64,000 nt of DNA from Monarcha castaneiventris obscurior (taxonomy: Eukaryota; Chordata; Aves; Passeriformes; Monarchidae), in NCBI GenBank assembly GCA_026261815.1, contig JAMPIT010000890.1, positions 8,586,001 through 8,650,000 on the forward strand, in the 5' to 3' direction. This document shows, piece after piece, positions 8,926 through 22,022 of the stretch. The position numbers were made by a program, and so were the translations under genes. The notes under the pieces were generated by a model. It had not been told where the DNA came from. It did not search any database and saw only the letters and a program-made list of their open reading frames with translations. Within the stretch, counting starts at the first letter, position 1. Every line of letters begins with the position of its first letter.

Positions 8926-11900
8926 ACTTGTCTGCTCAGAGGAGATTCTTCTCATCTCCTCTAAAACAAACCAGCAGATGTCTTACAGGTCACTTACCAG
9001 AGGCCTTCAAAGTGGGTGAAACATCGTTTTGGGGAGAAAACTGCACAGTACTGTGGTGTTTGTTACAGGATCTGCACTCACATCATTATCTGTGGTTACT
9101 AATTGTGCTCATTTTATCTGTGCTTCACATTATGGCTCAGGCTCACAGGACTGTCCTAGCATTTAATTCCTAACTGCATTCTTCCTTTTGTTCTTCATTT
9201 TCTCATTTCTTCACGTCTACCCCTTCAGTCTCTGATTTTCAAACTTAGACAATAAGCTGAATTGTTCTTCACCTAATACCAGTATATATTAGTAGAAAGC
9301 AGGTGCTCCTCTGGATATAACAGTGCAAATATTTGGTCCAGTGAGACTAATGGTGTTCAGACATTCAACAAGAGAATGAGAGTTTATGTTCATAGTCTCA
9401 GTTTATTTCCTTGGCTGTATCCTAGATTGTGCAAGAGACCACTGAGAGAATTTCCAGGTTTTGTGTATGCACTGGCTGATCTCGGGAAGTAATTTCTCTT
9501 TGCCTGTTTTCCTGATGCAAAAACCAGATGGAAAAGCACAGAAGTGTTTTTAATTACTTTTTTCATTACAAAAAAAAATAACACAAATTTTATTTGCAAC
9601 AAGCTCGACAGGAACATCACTAAAGGACAAATTAAACCCAAAGCAGCGCAGGAGAGAGAAGAATGCTTCCAAACTTGCAGACCTGAGGCTCTGCAAGTTG
9701 CCAGCATAGCAGACCTTTGAGAGGACTAAGACACTTGCTTTTGATACGGACTGTGCAATTTTTAGAAACAGAAAAAAGAAAGTACTGGTGGGTGCAAGAG
9801 GTAATTGCTGTGCCAGGCTGCCTAATGCAATGCTGACACTCTCAATGCTGCTATTATTTGAGGTGCTCTCCTGGGTAGAAACCCTCATACTTCCTTACCG
9901 TGGAAAGCAGGGAGGAAATCTGTGGTGCAGCCACATCATGCACGTGGTTTCCTCTGTGTAGCCCTGGTGTGTGGTGCTGGGGGACCAAGGCTCTGCTGGG
10001 GCAGCACCAGGCTGTGGTTCCTGCAGCCAGGCTGCCAAAGCCTGTGCCCACTGCCTGCTGAGTTTTCTGATGGGTCCAGGAACCACGCCAAGGTCATCTA
10101 CAATGAGCTCAGCAATTCCAAGGGCAATTCCTCCATTTGAGGACTGGCACAGTGAGCAGAGAGTGCAGGACAGCTGCCGGGGACTGGGACAGGGACGTGC
10201 TCACTCACAGTTCCACAGTGCCAGGTTTTCATCTGCTGCATAGTTTTGGCCACAATAAGTAATCAAATGTTAATTATGTATTATGCTCATGAGAAATGGG
10301 CAGGCGTAGTCCTAGGCCAAACATACTGTCCTGCCATCTTGGACTCTTGTCCTTTTTTTTTTGCTGAACCTGCCGTCTGATTTTTTTTTTCCTACACCAA
10401 CTGTGCAGTGACCTTACTCATTCTTGCATTTGAAATCCTCAGCTGCTGTATCTCCTTTCTTCTTGAGCCAGATGTTAGGAAGCAAGTGTTCTTTCAGGGC
10501 TTCCAAGCCTCAGACCTGACTTTTATGGTTGTAATTACTCCAAAATAGCAATAGAAAATGCATTTGGTGTTCCATGTTATAAAAACATGCCCTGGAGTAG
10601 ATTTGGCACTCAGATTATGACAGATTTATACAGGTAAGACTGTAGGCAGGGTATTGCCATAGGTTTTGGCAGGATGAAGAAAGGAAGACCTGAAGTCATA
10701 GTCAACAAATTCCTCTCTGTCTGAAGTTTTGCATTCTACTTGTTAGCCTACAATAAGACTCTGCAGTGATCTCTTGCATGTGTTTGGTTCTGTTACTGTG
10801 CTGGTACTGTGAGCATGTCTCAGAAAATTAGCAGGCTTGAGGTATGTGCAAGCAATGTTTCACTTTTATGCTGTTAGTGTCGTACACTGTTAGTACCATT
10901 GCCTGGGAAGCTACTGTCAGGATTCCTGCTTATTGAAACTGAAGCAGGCTAAAATTCCAAATGGGATAGTGGTAGATAAAACATGAAGCTGTAAGAAATA
11001 TCAGATAGACTTACTGCAGTCACTGTGAGACTTTTGCAGAAACATCAGTCACAGAGTAAATGAGTCTCAAATTGACTACCACAATGCAGGAAAATTTTGC
11101 AAGTTTCTCTGTTGCCACATTAGAATAGATGGCACATAAAAATGTACACTAATTATTGTTACTTCCTGTTTCACAAAGGAATGTATTGGTTCACTCAAAT
11201 GGAATAAAAAATTCTTACAAGTTAAACTGAATTATCCATTGTTTGTTTTTCTTATTTAATCATTATTTTTGGAGCTGGGAGGAGAAATAAAGAAGTTGAG
11301 TTAAGGCTTTTGAAACCTGTGCTCTTATCCAGTTAATAGTAAGGTACATATATATATATTACTTTATTTTCAAGTCATTTAGACTGCTCAGGTGCAAGCA
11401 CTCACCTGCTTGAGTGCATAACATCTAAATTTAGAGTTCACTGACTTGGTAAAACCTGAAGTTGCTCAGCTACTTTTGAATTACAATGACTTCAACTGGG
11501 ATGTCAGGTATCAGGTGAACAAAACTGAAAAAACATATATCAAAACTCTGACAGCAACTTTGATCTTTGTCCTAAATCTGAATGAAAGTTAATCAGTAAT
11601 TGTTTGTTTCTGCTAAAACTCTGTAAAGCACAATTATAGGATGTGTTCCAGTTTTCATGAGTTACAGAAAATCCAGACCACAAGTGTAAACATTTTCTTT
11701 TAGCATGGACAAATGGTATTTTTTAATAGCTAAATCAATGGTTAGATAAAGTTTTTAAATAAGAAAATTTACTTACTTGAATCTTAATGAATCTTGCAGC
11801 TTTGGGCTGGTATGAAACATGACATTCTTCCAGAAAGCTCACTTAGTTCCCAGACATTCATCCATTTCCCTCCTTTCAGGAGAGGCACCTGAACAAGCAA

Positions 11901-12540
11901 CCCCTTCCACCCCACTGTCTGAAAAAAGTTTAGGTTGTGATGTGCAAAAATTGGAAAACACTGGGAAGCAAATACCCTCTTTATAAATTTCCTTACTTTC
12001 CTCCCAGCTTTGCACCTCATCCATAGCCTCAGTCCGTAATCAATGTTCTGTCTGCACCTCGAATGGGCAATTGAGGTGAAAAGTTTGGTGCTGGGATGCT
12101 TTTGTTGTACCTGTCACTTTTACCCATGTATTAACATACATTATGGCTTACTAAGACTTCAGATGTCTGTCCATATATTTTACTTGTTTTATGGTGTGTC
12201 CGGGTTGCCCTCTGGTTGTACTTTTTAGTGCTACAGGCTGCAGCAGGACATGAAAAGCTGGCTGCAAAATGTCAAAGTCAGGTGTAAATCCACTGTTACT
12301 GATTCTCCCCTGTGCCAGCAAGAGGTGATGGCTGCGTGCCAGCAATCCTGGTGCCAGTATTTAGTGGTAAAATCCCCTGAGAGAAAATTTCTGCAGGGAT
12401 TAGCGAGTTGTACAATATATTGACATTTTTTACTCTGAAACATTTTTCCTTGATATTCGTAGTTACGTATCATGTAGGCATTTTTATTTAAAAGGTCAGC
12501 TGCATTCTTCACCTTAAAGCAAAGCTCCAGAAGACCTTTG
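8926..12540. other. Intergenic, nothing recognised
   Basis: Single-copy AT-leaning sequence without a convincing splice-bounded frame. A good donor-like site, TATACAG/GTAAGA, lies at about 10633, but no exon body can be supported. Short poly-T runs occur at about 10351-10392. No CR1 or LTR was recognised. Confidence 0.4.
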
Positions 12541-13184
12541 TGTCTTGGGGTGACTTTATGATGTGTATCCCCTATCACTGCTCGATTGCCCAGAAATTAA
12601 TTTTGTGCCTTTTCTGTGCCTTTAAACTGAGCCTGAGAGGGGAGAGAGGGAAAAAAAGAAAACCCAGTGAACTTTTCAAAGCAATTGTTCAAGGACATAG
12701 ATAGGATCTGCTTCGGCTCTGGCAGCAAAGGGGGGGGGAGGAAAAAAACCCCCCTTGGGTGCTTTTCAGCCAGTTTTTAGGCTCCTTTTTCTCCAGAGAG
12801 AGAGATGGAGAGTTGAACTTTGTTTTCTTGGGACTTTGGTTTTTTCCCTTTTTTCTCTTCTGGACTGTTTCAACATCAGAACACACTGGGAGAATTTTCC
12901 ACCAAGGCCCAGAGGTGGGGCCACGCTGACCCAGCTCTGGGGAGGAGAGACCGCACCTACAGAAGGACTCTGAAATCTTCCCAGGTTTTCTCTCTATAGC
13001 AAGAGGTTTTACTATTTAGCATTATTATCCTTTTCCTGTGTGTTTGTCAATAAATAGGTTTTATCTCTTTCACTTTCCTTAGAGGAAAAAGGTTTTTTTC
13101 CCTCGAACCTGGTGGGGGGTGGGGTGATTGTAACCTGCTTTATATCAGAGGATATTTTCCTCCAAATTTCTCCAAACCTGGACC
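12541..13184 (+). mobile_element. Solo LTR of an endogenous retrovirus (ERVL-like)
   Basis: The block begins TGTCTTGGGGTGACTTTATG, contains purine-rich and homopolymer stretches and an AATAAA at 13049-13054, and closes at about AAACCTGGACC. Its start and general composition resemble LTRs that I associate with bird, especially songbird, ERVL-type elements; the name is from memory. No internal gag, pol or env sequence is attached, so it looks like a solo LTR left by LTR-LTR recombination. CTTTG (12536-12540) and CCTTG (13185-13189) could be a diverged 5-bp target-site duplication. The usual terminal CA would then be mutated to CC. Short open frames on either strand inside it have no retroviral coding content. 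Confidence 0.6.
13049..13054 (+). terminator. AATAAA inside the solo LTR
   Basis: This is a canonical polyadenylation hexamer in the sense direction of the proposed LTR, about 130 bp before its 3' end. In an intact LTR it would mark the R region. Confidence 0.4.
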
Positions 13185-16100
13185 CCTTGTCATCTTCAGC
13201 ACCTTGTTCTGGATTGACTCAGCCAAAGACATAGGCACTGACAGGTGAGGAGAAGGGCTGCTGCTGTTACCAGTGGTGCATGGTTGTTATGAACGGATGA
13301 TGTGGGTTTAGACAAGCCCCTGCCTTTTGCCCAGGCCTCTGGCAGCAGGCAGTTGTGTTATTGAGGTGTCCAGCACCCCGAGACCCACTCTCATTTGCAA
13401 GTCCTTTAATAATGGCTGGTTCTGCCTGTTATAGAATGAATTATTTATTTAATAGACACAAAACGAACAGACATAAGGCTTAAAACAGACAATTACTGCA
13501 CCGGAATAAGAGAAAAGGGAACACTAGTATTATACACGTGGGGTTGAAGGTACCCATTAATTTTACAGCTGGAGAAGCAATAGTATAACTTAGGATCCAA
13601 TGCTTCTTACCATGCAATTCCTGATGGAGCACAGATCTAAATCCTTTCCCTCAATTCCCAGGAAAGTAACCATGGAATCTCCACCCAGACTCCGTGGAGA
13701 AGTCTCACACACTTTTAGGGAGTGTGGGCAGAAGGCTTCTGTCTCTGTGGTAAACTGTAGTATTTTTACAGTGTAAAGCAGACCTTTAGGTCACCTATTA
13801 TTTTATCTCTACCCACATCTGTTAAGCTGGCAGAACTTTTGGTGCCAGGAGATGATTCCTACTGGGCCTTGCCCACCTGGGCTATCTCTCCTGTCTGTAC
13901 CAGCCACCTGTGGTGGGGAGAGGGGTGATGTGCCCTGCCACAATGGTCCTTAGGGTGATGCATCCCAGCCCTTTCCCTCCATGCTGAGGAGCAGGTCTGT
14001 TCCCCTGGAACAGCCAGACGTGTGCTAGTGGGTGCCATATGAAAATGGTATTTTCCAGACATTTATAGGGAACTCAGTTTGGGTAGATTTTCATGGGGAC
14101 AGAAGAAGATGTCTCCCTAGAGTTTCTCCTTGCTGAATTTCTGATTCCTTTCCACTGCAAGCAGGTGGCAAATGTCTTCAAAGGAACAGATGGATGTATT
14201 TAACATTAACAACTAATTTTCCACAGGCATGTTCTTGGAAACAAATGATCCCTATTTCCTGAGATGGAGGAAAAAAAAAAATCCAGCCCAGAGCAGACTA
14301 CAAGTGTGGAAAATGTGAAACTGAACATGTTTGAGTCCAGTAAACGCAAAGCAAATGACAACAGCAGCTTAGAGTGGAAACTGTTAGTCCACCAGAAGCA
14401 ACAAAATGGCCAATTCCATCTTCATAAAAGATATAAAAAATCTGTATCCAAGAAATGAATACAACCAGGTCTTTTTACTTAAACCCATCTATGGACAATC
14501 CAACAGAAATAAGTTCAGAGTCATCAGCAGCTTTTTCATGCTTGGGTCACTGTGACCATCTGGGCACCAGCATGTGGAGAAAATGGGGATAAAAAGTTTC
14601 TCGTACAAGAACAAACTTCATTCACCTTGTTACACCCAGGAGACAAAGACTGAGGGGGATATGACTACTCTTTACACATCTGGGATGAAAAATGGAATGT
14701 TCAAGTGAAGTGTCAGTGACAGCCATCAGAGGCCAGTCTCAGACACTGATTGCTCCAGTAGAATAATAATAAATTCCTTAAAAGTGTGAATAACCACATA
14801 AACAAATCCTGCTATTAAAAAATGTCTCGAGATGACTTATTTGCTGATGGTTTTAAACAGGCTGACGTTCTTTTGAGTCTCAGCGCATGTGTGACTGTCA
14901 GGAGAGTGCACAAAGCAGGAGTCCTGCTGAAGAAATGCAGTAAATTTCCTGACAATGCACAGCCATTGAGCAGGGAACTGCTTCTGATTCGCTGAGGAGG
15001 AAAACTGCCAAGAGACCAGTAGGATCTCTGTTATCCTTTTTGTAAACTTTAGTGGAAAAATTGCATGTCCCCTAAGGTATTTTGTAATGTGGAAATAACT
15101 TGAACTTCAGCTGCCTGGCAGGGCTGAGCCTGCATTGTGCTGTATTTCCCTGCTCGCTGTCATGCTACCTAAAAGCCACACACTTTTCTGGGGCTTGGAG
15201 TTGAGGTGGTGTGGCCTTTTCCTCCTGGCACCACATTGTCTTTCCATCACAGTATACCTTAAAAACTTATTTTGCTGCATCAGAACCCAGCAGCAAGTGT
15301 TGAACTCCCTGACAAGCCCCTGGGGCTCTCTCTTACATGCCGTGTCCCCCCACACTTTAGTCTGCCAGATGTGCTGGTCTGCGAGTCCAAGAGAAACGGG
15401 CAAGTGAAAAAAAGACTTCTATGCTTTTTCAGGGTTTTACTATCTTGCCTATTTTGGGAGTGACTGGGGTTTTTTCTTTTTTTTTTTCCTCTCTTCTTTT
15501 TTTTTTTTTTTCTCATGGATGCCTTGGCATGCATCCCTACTGGCATAGGATGCTTACTCAGAAAGCCTTTGGTTTTGTGCTGGTCTGGATTTATTTTCCC
15601 TATGTGATGATTTTTCCTGGAGAAGCTTCTGAGCTGTGCTGAGGGAGCCTGGCAGATGGTCCTTCACAACTGGGTTGTTCTGCCATACTCTGGTGCTGCT
15701 GATGCACCAAGACATATGCTTTTGGGTAAAGCTCTTCCTCTCCAGCAAGAATTAACAACTCAAATTTCCAGAGGAGAAACTCCCATGGTATGTTTCCATT
15801 TCAACTGAGGTGCTGTTTCCAAACTTGTGTAAGGTTTGGTTTTAACCATCTTAAAAATCTGAAGGTTTGAGAGTCTCTTCTTCGCATGCCTCTGTTTCAC
15901 AAAATGTTGTTGTGCACTTCTGGAACATCACTGCTGTTAAAATACTGAAAACTCTTTTACCACAGGCTACAGAAAAATCAGCAGTTTCAATAACCCAAGC
16001 TAAAAAAAGGGAGACAATCAGTCTGTAGGTGGGCGTCACTGGAGATGTCAAGGTAGAAGGCAAGTGGTAAGGAAGTCACCTCCACGCTGCTCTTAAAATC

Positions 16101-16646
16101 TGGTGTTGGGCTGCAGTGGACACAGTAAGGCCAGGAAAAGCCATGACAAACACTCCAGCCAGACTCTAACATTATCATCAGGTTGAGTAAAAGCCAGAAG
16201 AATACTGCAGTGAATTTTCATGAGTCTTGATCCTTCTTTTCTAGCTTGTCTCTATACCCTGAATAGATAGAAACGAGTTTTTTTTTGCACAGAAAAACAA
16301 AACAAAACAAACAAAACCCAACAATAACAACAAAAATCATACATACTCAGACCAAGGGTCCAGTTGAGTCAATAACTTGTCTCCAACAGTTACCAACAAT
16401 AAGTAACCACAAAGAGAAGCAAAATGGGTACCAAAACTTTGCTGCTCTGCTCTCCCAGAACTTCTGGTGATTCTAGGCCAGAAATGGTATTTAATAAGCT
16501 TTCACAGACCTCTTCTCTTCCATGGATTTATGAAATCACTCCTGGGACTCATGTGAAAGCCTAACTATGAAAACGTTCCACTGGCTCTGCAGTTTAATTG
16601 TGATTTACACAAAACAGAGCCTCCCTTTGCTTGCAATTTCATTCAG
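13185..16646. other. Intergenic, no gene recognised
   Basis: No supported exon. The stretch at about 13430-13830 (AT-rich, TTATTTATTTAATAGACACAAAAC, then ordered low-complexity blocks) has the feel of an old LTR in antisense, but I could not match ends. A 64-codon Lys-rich frame at 14264-14458 has no splice or promoter context and is probably chance. Confidence 0.35.
15471..15514. repeat. Pyrimidine/T-rich low-complexity tract
   Basis: Two long T runs are separated by a short CCTCTC segment. This is simple-sequence DNA, possibly the tail of an unrecognised minus-strand retroelement, but no such element follows. Confidence 0.6.
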
Positions 16647-16758
16647 TGCCCTCCAGTTCTTGTGGAGTGGGGGAGAATGGATGATCATTGCCTGGTGGGC
16701 ACCTTCCTTGGAGCCCCACTGAGGCTGCATCATCTCCACTCATTGTTTCCTCTCCCAG
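16647..16758 (+). other. Candidate exon with strong splice sites
   Basis: The stretch lies between the acceptor TTGCAATTTCATTCAG and the donor CTCCCAG/GTGAGT. It is 112 nt long, with one frame open throughout (starting CPPVLVEWGRMDDH). No protein family was recognised and no partner exon was found, so it could be a lncRNA exon or a chance pairing of signals. Note that the proposed exon's own 3' end is pyrimidine-rich and could itself act as an acceptor. Confidence 0.25.
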
Positions 16759-17980
16759 GTGAGTGTCCAAACCCAGGAGCTCCGTGCCCTTGGCACAGGA
16801 ATGCAGTGCACTGAACCCTTTGGGTGAACTGCAAAGCTGCTCTGGCTGCTCATCCCAGGAGGACATCCTGTGTCATTTGTCCTTGTCCTTGCCCCAGACA
16901 CCCTGGTCTGGACCCTTGTCTCCTCCTCTCCCAGCTCAGAGTGCCCTGCCCTCTTACCCCTGCTCTTGTGACAGCGTTCCTTGGAAGCTGTGCAAAAGTC
17001 CGAAAGACTTGGAGCAGAAATGTGACATTTACAGTTACAGAGCATTCACAAAATATTTACAGACTATATTTAAGCAGTTGGCAAGCACTGTGAGGAATAA
17101 CTTATCAACAGGCCATCTCCCAGATCTTCTGAGAGGCAAGAAAGTATAATTATCCTCATTTAACAGAGGCAGAAGCTGGGATGAAGTCTGAGCAGGCAGT
17201 AGTAGTGTTGTGGCAGTCTCCTCCTCTTTCCAGCCCAAGCCCAGACACTTCACACTCCCTGACTGCAGGATGTGGTCAAAGTCACTGAAGTATCTGGGCT
17301 TCAGCTGTATGCATTACATCAGAAATACAAAACAATCCCCTAGATCCAAGCAATGCAACAACTGAGATGTTGGATCTCAACTGAGGTCCAAATTTTGCCA
17401 CTTAATATTTCTATCTGTATAATATGGTGAATTTCAGCGACAGATTCAAATGCACAGCTGGAATTGTCACCAAAGCATATGCTTGGGACCGTCTCCAGGA
17501 ATCATGAATAAATAGCAGGCACTGAATTAATATTATCCTCACACCTTAATCTGGCATGCCTTATGGCAATAACCAGAAATTAATGTAAACATTGTATTTC
17601 TAAGGGCAGGGTTTCCAAGCCTTCTCTCTCAAAGAATTCAACTTTTTTAATAAGCAGTTTGGAAGAAGTCTTGCCCATGTTTCCATTCCAGCCTACAGGA
17701 TGTTTCCTTTTTGTGCATAGGAACTCAAATGTCTCATCTCAATGATGATTGTCAATTATCAAACATTGGCAATGACCATGAAAGCCCCAGCATCTTGTGA
17801 GGGTTCCACATGGAAAAAAAAATCCTAGTATAAAAATACTCTTAGAAAACCGATATTATTCTTATATTGCCTTTGAAAGGAAAGCCCACGGGGGCTCAGA
17901 GGGCTCTCCCAAACACAAGTGAGCGAGTCAGGTCTTTCCTCACACAGGCTGGAGGGAGAGAAAGGCAGGGGGAAGCTGCT

Positions 17981-17990
17981 CTATTTTTAG
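17981..17990. promoter_or_regulatory. MEF2-type site in a motif cluster
   Basis: CTATTTTTAG is a perfect match to the MEF2 consensus YTAWWWWTAR. Within about 75 bp are the E-box CAAGTG (about 17916) and TTACATAA (about 18034), a PAR-bZIP/NFIL3-type site. No function is shown by the sequence itself. Confidence 0.25.
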
Positions 17991-19220
17991 CTGCCTGAGA
18001 CACGCAGACCTCAGGGTGATGGGGAGCTGACAATTACATAAGAAGTCATACCAAGCTTTGCTATTTAGGTCTATCTGGCCTCTTCCTTATCTCAAGTGCC
18101 GTACTAGCAGTTCCCACTCTGAATATCCGTAATCAAAATGTAACGTGTTTTCCTGGAATCCATTCCATGAAGTAATGGGCTATTTTACAGCGTCTCTTTT
18201 CCATAGGCTGCTCTTTCTGGCTAATGATTACAGCTAGGTGCTGCTGCCCTGGCTATATCAGTATCACAGCATCTGCTGCAGCCCCACAAGAAAACTGTGA
18301 GGTGAATAAAAGAGGGTCATTCACCTTTACTGATGAGGGGAACTTGTGTTTAAACAGACTGTCAAACCTTGTGGTGATTGCCTCCACCCTGCTGCTGCCA
18401 CCCTTATTGAGGAAAAGTGTTTTACACAGAAAATGCACTTAAAAAAGCCTTTCAATCACTAACTTCAGCTCCCGTAGCTGGATGCATCCTGGGTGCTTTC
18501 ATGCTGCTGTGGCCCAAAATGCACCCAGCTCTACATCAGGGGGCAAAGGCAGGCAGGAAGGGCCTTGAGTTTAGCTGCTTCTTTTCCACTTCAAGGGTCT
18601 TTCAGGTATTTCTTCAATTCCTCAAGATTAATTTAGGGATTTAGTGTCATGCCTGAATATCTATGTCCCACTGAGCCCTTCTCTACACAATGTTCACCAC
18701 GGGTATCTCCACACCTACTTTATGGGGTTTTTTTGCCAGTACAATCAGTTTTTCCCAATTCCACTAGCAGCCAAAGAGGGAGGCAGTGGAAGCAAGGAGG
18801 CTGGTTTATAGGTAATGGGCAAGGGAAGCTGTAAAGCCCTTTAGTGGCAATATATCGGGAAAAGCCACATATGTTACTGCAATTTGAAGCAGTGATATTT
18901 TGTACAAATATAACCTTTTACTCTCCTGCTGCTCTAAAGCACTGAGAGGAAACAAGCCCATTAAAAAGGAGGCCATGGCCTGCAGCTCCCGGAATGTCCT
19001 GTGCCACATGCCACAGGGGTGTTCTTGGATTTCAGGTGTGCAGGGGCTATATCCAGCTCTCGGGCACTGGGGTGAATGGAAACACTTCTGCTCACATTAA
19101 TAACACAGGGCTAGACTCCAGCTGTCTGAATGCAACCAATTGGTTGGGAGTTTGGGGAGAAACCAGAAACGCTGGCAGCAAAAGTTTCTGTCGTGTTGCA
19201 TATGAACAGTGCTAGAATTG

Positions 19221-19238
19221 AAAAAAAAAAAAAAAAAA
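19221..19238. repeat. Poly-A tract (18 A)
   Basis: An uninterrupted run of A. No retroposed gene copy or target-site duplication was recognised beside it. Confidence 0.8.
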
Positions 19239-21998
19239 GTGGATGAAAGGTCTCTCTATTTTTATATAGCAGAATGAAAGTATTAGGTATCTGTGGCAAT
19301 ATTTAGTCCGAAGGAAAGTGAAATTGAATCCAAGTGACATAATGAGAAAGTGTCTGGCAAAGCCTGGTCCAGGGGAGAAGTAGCAGGGATAAATGCCTGC
19401 TAAACTTTAATTTTCAAGATGAATATGCAATGGAACTGAAAGCTATGGTATAACTAAAAGCTATTGTGTAGTAGAAACACACTGTTTTGTGGACAAAGAC
19501 AGAGGTGTTGGCATTTTAAAGCAGGAAATGTATGAACCAAGAAGTGAAAGAAAACGTTTTAGTGTTGTGGCTGGAAGGTGGAAGATTTGCACAGAAGAGA
19601 GCAGCGAGCAGGAACACAGTAGGGAAGAAGCAAGTGCAGATTAACAGGAGGCAGGATGAAAACTGCCTAAAACTGGCACAGCGGGGTAACTTGGAAAATA
19701 ATTCACAGTTGCTTTCAGCCCTTCCAGTCCTTCAGACACTCTTCTGCTCAGCTTTGCCACCATGGCAGGTTTCTCAAGTTAACATCAGGCAACACCTGAG
19801 TGGTTTTGCTTCCCCTTATTAACTGGGGCTGTGAGGGGACTCTTGGAAAGAAAGAGCTCTGAGTCTGATAATGTTTTTTGTTTCCTCTAAGAAATAAATA
19901 ATGGAATGTTTCAGTGTGAACAAAATAAGATATATCAAGCAAGAAATCCTTCAAATATACTGCAAAGAAGAATTCAAAAGACCAGGTAAATTTGAGGGGG
20001 CAGATAATCTGATTGCAGACATCATCTCTGCAGCAGTCTGAGGATGTGTCTGCTAATGTGGCCTTTAAATGCTGCATGTTTCTACATATGTTTGTCTGAT
20101 GCAACGAGGGAGAATCTGTTGGAGGGACTGATTTCTCCCTGGTGCTCAGTCTGGCTGAGCAGCCTGCTTTAAGTCATTTTACTGTGAGCTGGAGGTTGTT
20201 ACAGCCCCACTGGCCCTGGCAGCCCAGGCAGAAAATGTAACTATTCATAATAGTCACTCACTTTTCCACTAATTGCTTTAACTGTCTTTTGTGGGAGAGA
20301 ATGTAACTCACCATTGGTTGTGTTCAGAGATAGAAGGGAGTTTATTGAGAGAAGAGCTATGCGCTAATTGAAGAGCAATTGGGCTTCCAAAACCAGACAT
20401 TTATGAAGTGGTGCTTGTCTCTCTATTCCTAGTTTCATGTGCTCTAACCTGCAGGAGAAACCTAAAGGCAAAGTGGGCATAAGGAAGGAAAAGTGGGAAT
20501 CAAATTGCTGGTTCTGCATCGGGCTCTTTCAAAATGAATCTCATACAAAAGAAAAAACCAAACATATCTATCTATTTATCTATATGTATATATGAAAGTA
20601 TATTGCCCAAAGAGAAACAATGCTTCCTTGGAGATTGCCAGAACCCCTTTATTTTCCATTTTTGTCTAGTAAACATTGCTCCAAGAGTCCCTCCACAATC
20701 CCATCTGTTACCTAAAGCTGAGAGATGGAGGAACTGGAGGTCAAAGTTTGAGTTCAGCTTCCTGTGAGAAAGCAGAGCCGAGATTCCTTAAATATGTTAA
20801 AGCTTTGCTTTAAATGGATTGCCTGTCTCTCAGTTCTCATGAAATAGTTCTAAAGGAAGTATTTGCATCTTAAAATGCATTCTTTCTTGTTTTCCATGCT
20901 TTCTCACTGAAGGTAACAGTTAACTGCATCTATGGCTTGGCAGTTCTCCCTTTTTTCATTTTCCCTTTTGCTGTTTTTCAATGTTTTCCTAAACATAGCC
21001 AAATCTTGAAAAGCTGCAGCATAACAAAGCAAACTGATAGAAAAGGATCTCTGGGTGTAGCAGAGTGAACAGGGTGAGCAGAAGGAAAGAGTGCAACAGG
21101 AAATCCAGTCTTTTCTACTTTGATGGAAAAAAAAACCCAGAGTTGAAAAATCTATTCAGAACAGTGTTCTGCATTTAGGTGTTTTGTGCAAAAATGGAAC
21201 AAAAGAAAAAAAAAACCCCACAAACAAAGATTTTGTGGCCCATCTGTGTCCAGCTCTGGTCTTGGTCCATGAAATCTTAGCCCCCCTCAGAATGTGTTCA
21301 AGAGCAAACTGAGAGACACTCTTAAAATACTGATGGCCTTGCATGATTTGAGCAGCTGAACTGAGCTGCTTGGTTACGTTTTTGCACTATTTTATATACA
21401 GCACTGAATACTCAATGGCCATTTGCCTAATGGAAAAGAAAATGGAGAACACATGGGCCAGATTAATAGGGGAAAAAATTGGACTGTGTCTTTTCTTTTT
21501 TTCTACTGGCATGCTTTCACCTACTTTGATGGAATTATTAATGATTTATGCTGCCATGCAATATATGCAGCTGGTTGAGTAGGGCTAAGGTGAAAGAACA
21601 ATGGGCATTTCAAGCAGTTGTGGGCAGGGAGGTGAGCTAAGGAAAAACAGTAGAGAGAAACAGTCACTAAAACTGCGCCTAAAGTTCACTTTTCTCTACA
21701 ACAAGCATGAAATAAGCAGTACAGTATCCCCTTCTCCTTCCTCTGCTATCTGGGAGGGGCGATGCTGGAGCCTCTCCTTCTAGGAGAAGGGCTTCAGGGC
21801 ATCTGGCTGCCAAAGGGGAGCTGTACTCTGGAGGGGAGCATTTCTTCATTCAAGTGGCAAAAGTAGAAAAGCTACACTGAACCTTTCAGCTTTTGTTTGC
21901 TCAGCTATGGAAAGGCAGATCTTGACTCATGTGTTGTTAATTGCCATTGACAGATAAACCTGAAAGAACCCAACCTAGCCGAGTTATTTGTATTCTTT

Positions 21999-22022
21999 TT
22001 TCCAGTTCAAGTGAACTGGAAA
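21999..22022. repeat. 24-bp palindrome, IR2-type
   Basis: TTTCCAGTTCA and its exact reverse complement TGAACTGGAAA are separated by AG. The core AGTTCA-AG-TGAACT is an inverted repeat of nuclear-receptor half-sites with 2-bp spacing. Whether it is bound is unknown. Confidence 0.7.

Noticed and set aside
13430..13830. Possible second, antisense LTR
   Set aside because: The composition is suggestive, but no terminal TG/CA, duplication or polyadenylation context could be located, so it is mentioned only in the gap description.
16763..17149. 128-codon plus-strand open frame
   Set aside because: It begins just after a donor-like GTGAGT, has no recognisable motif, and overlaps equally long frames on both strands.
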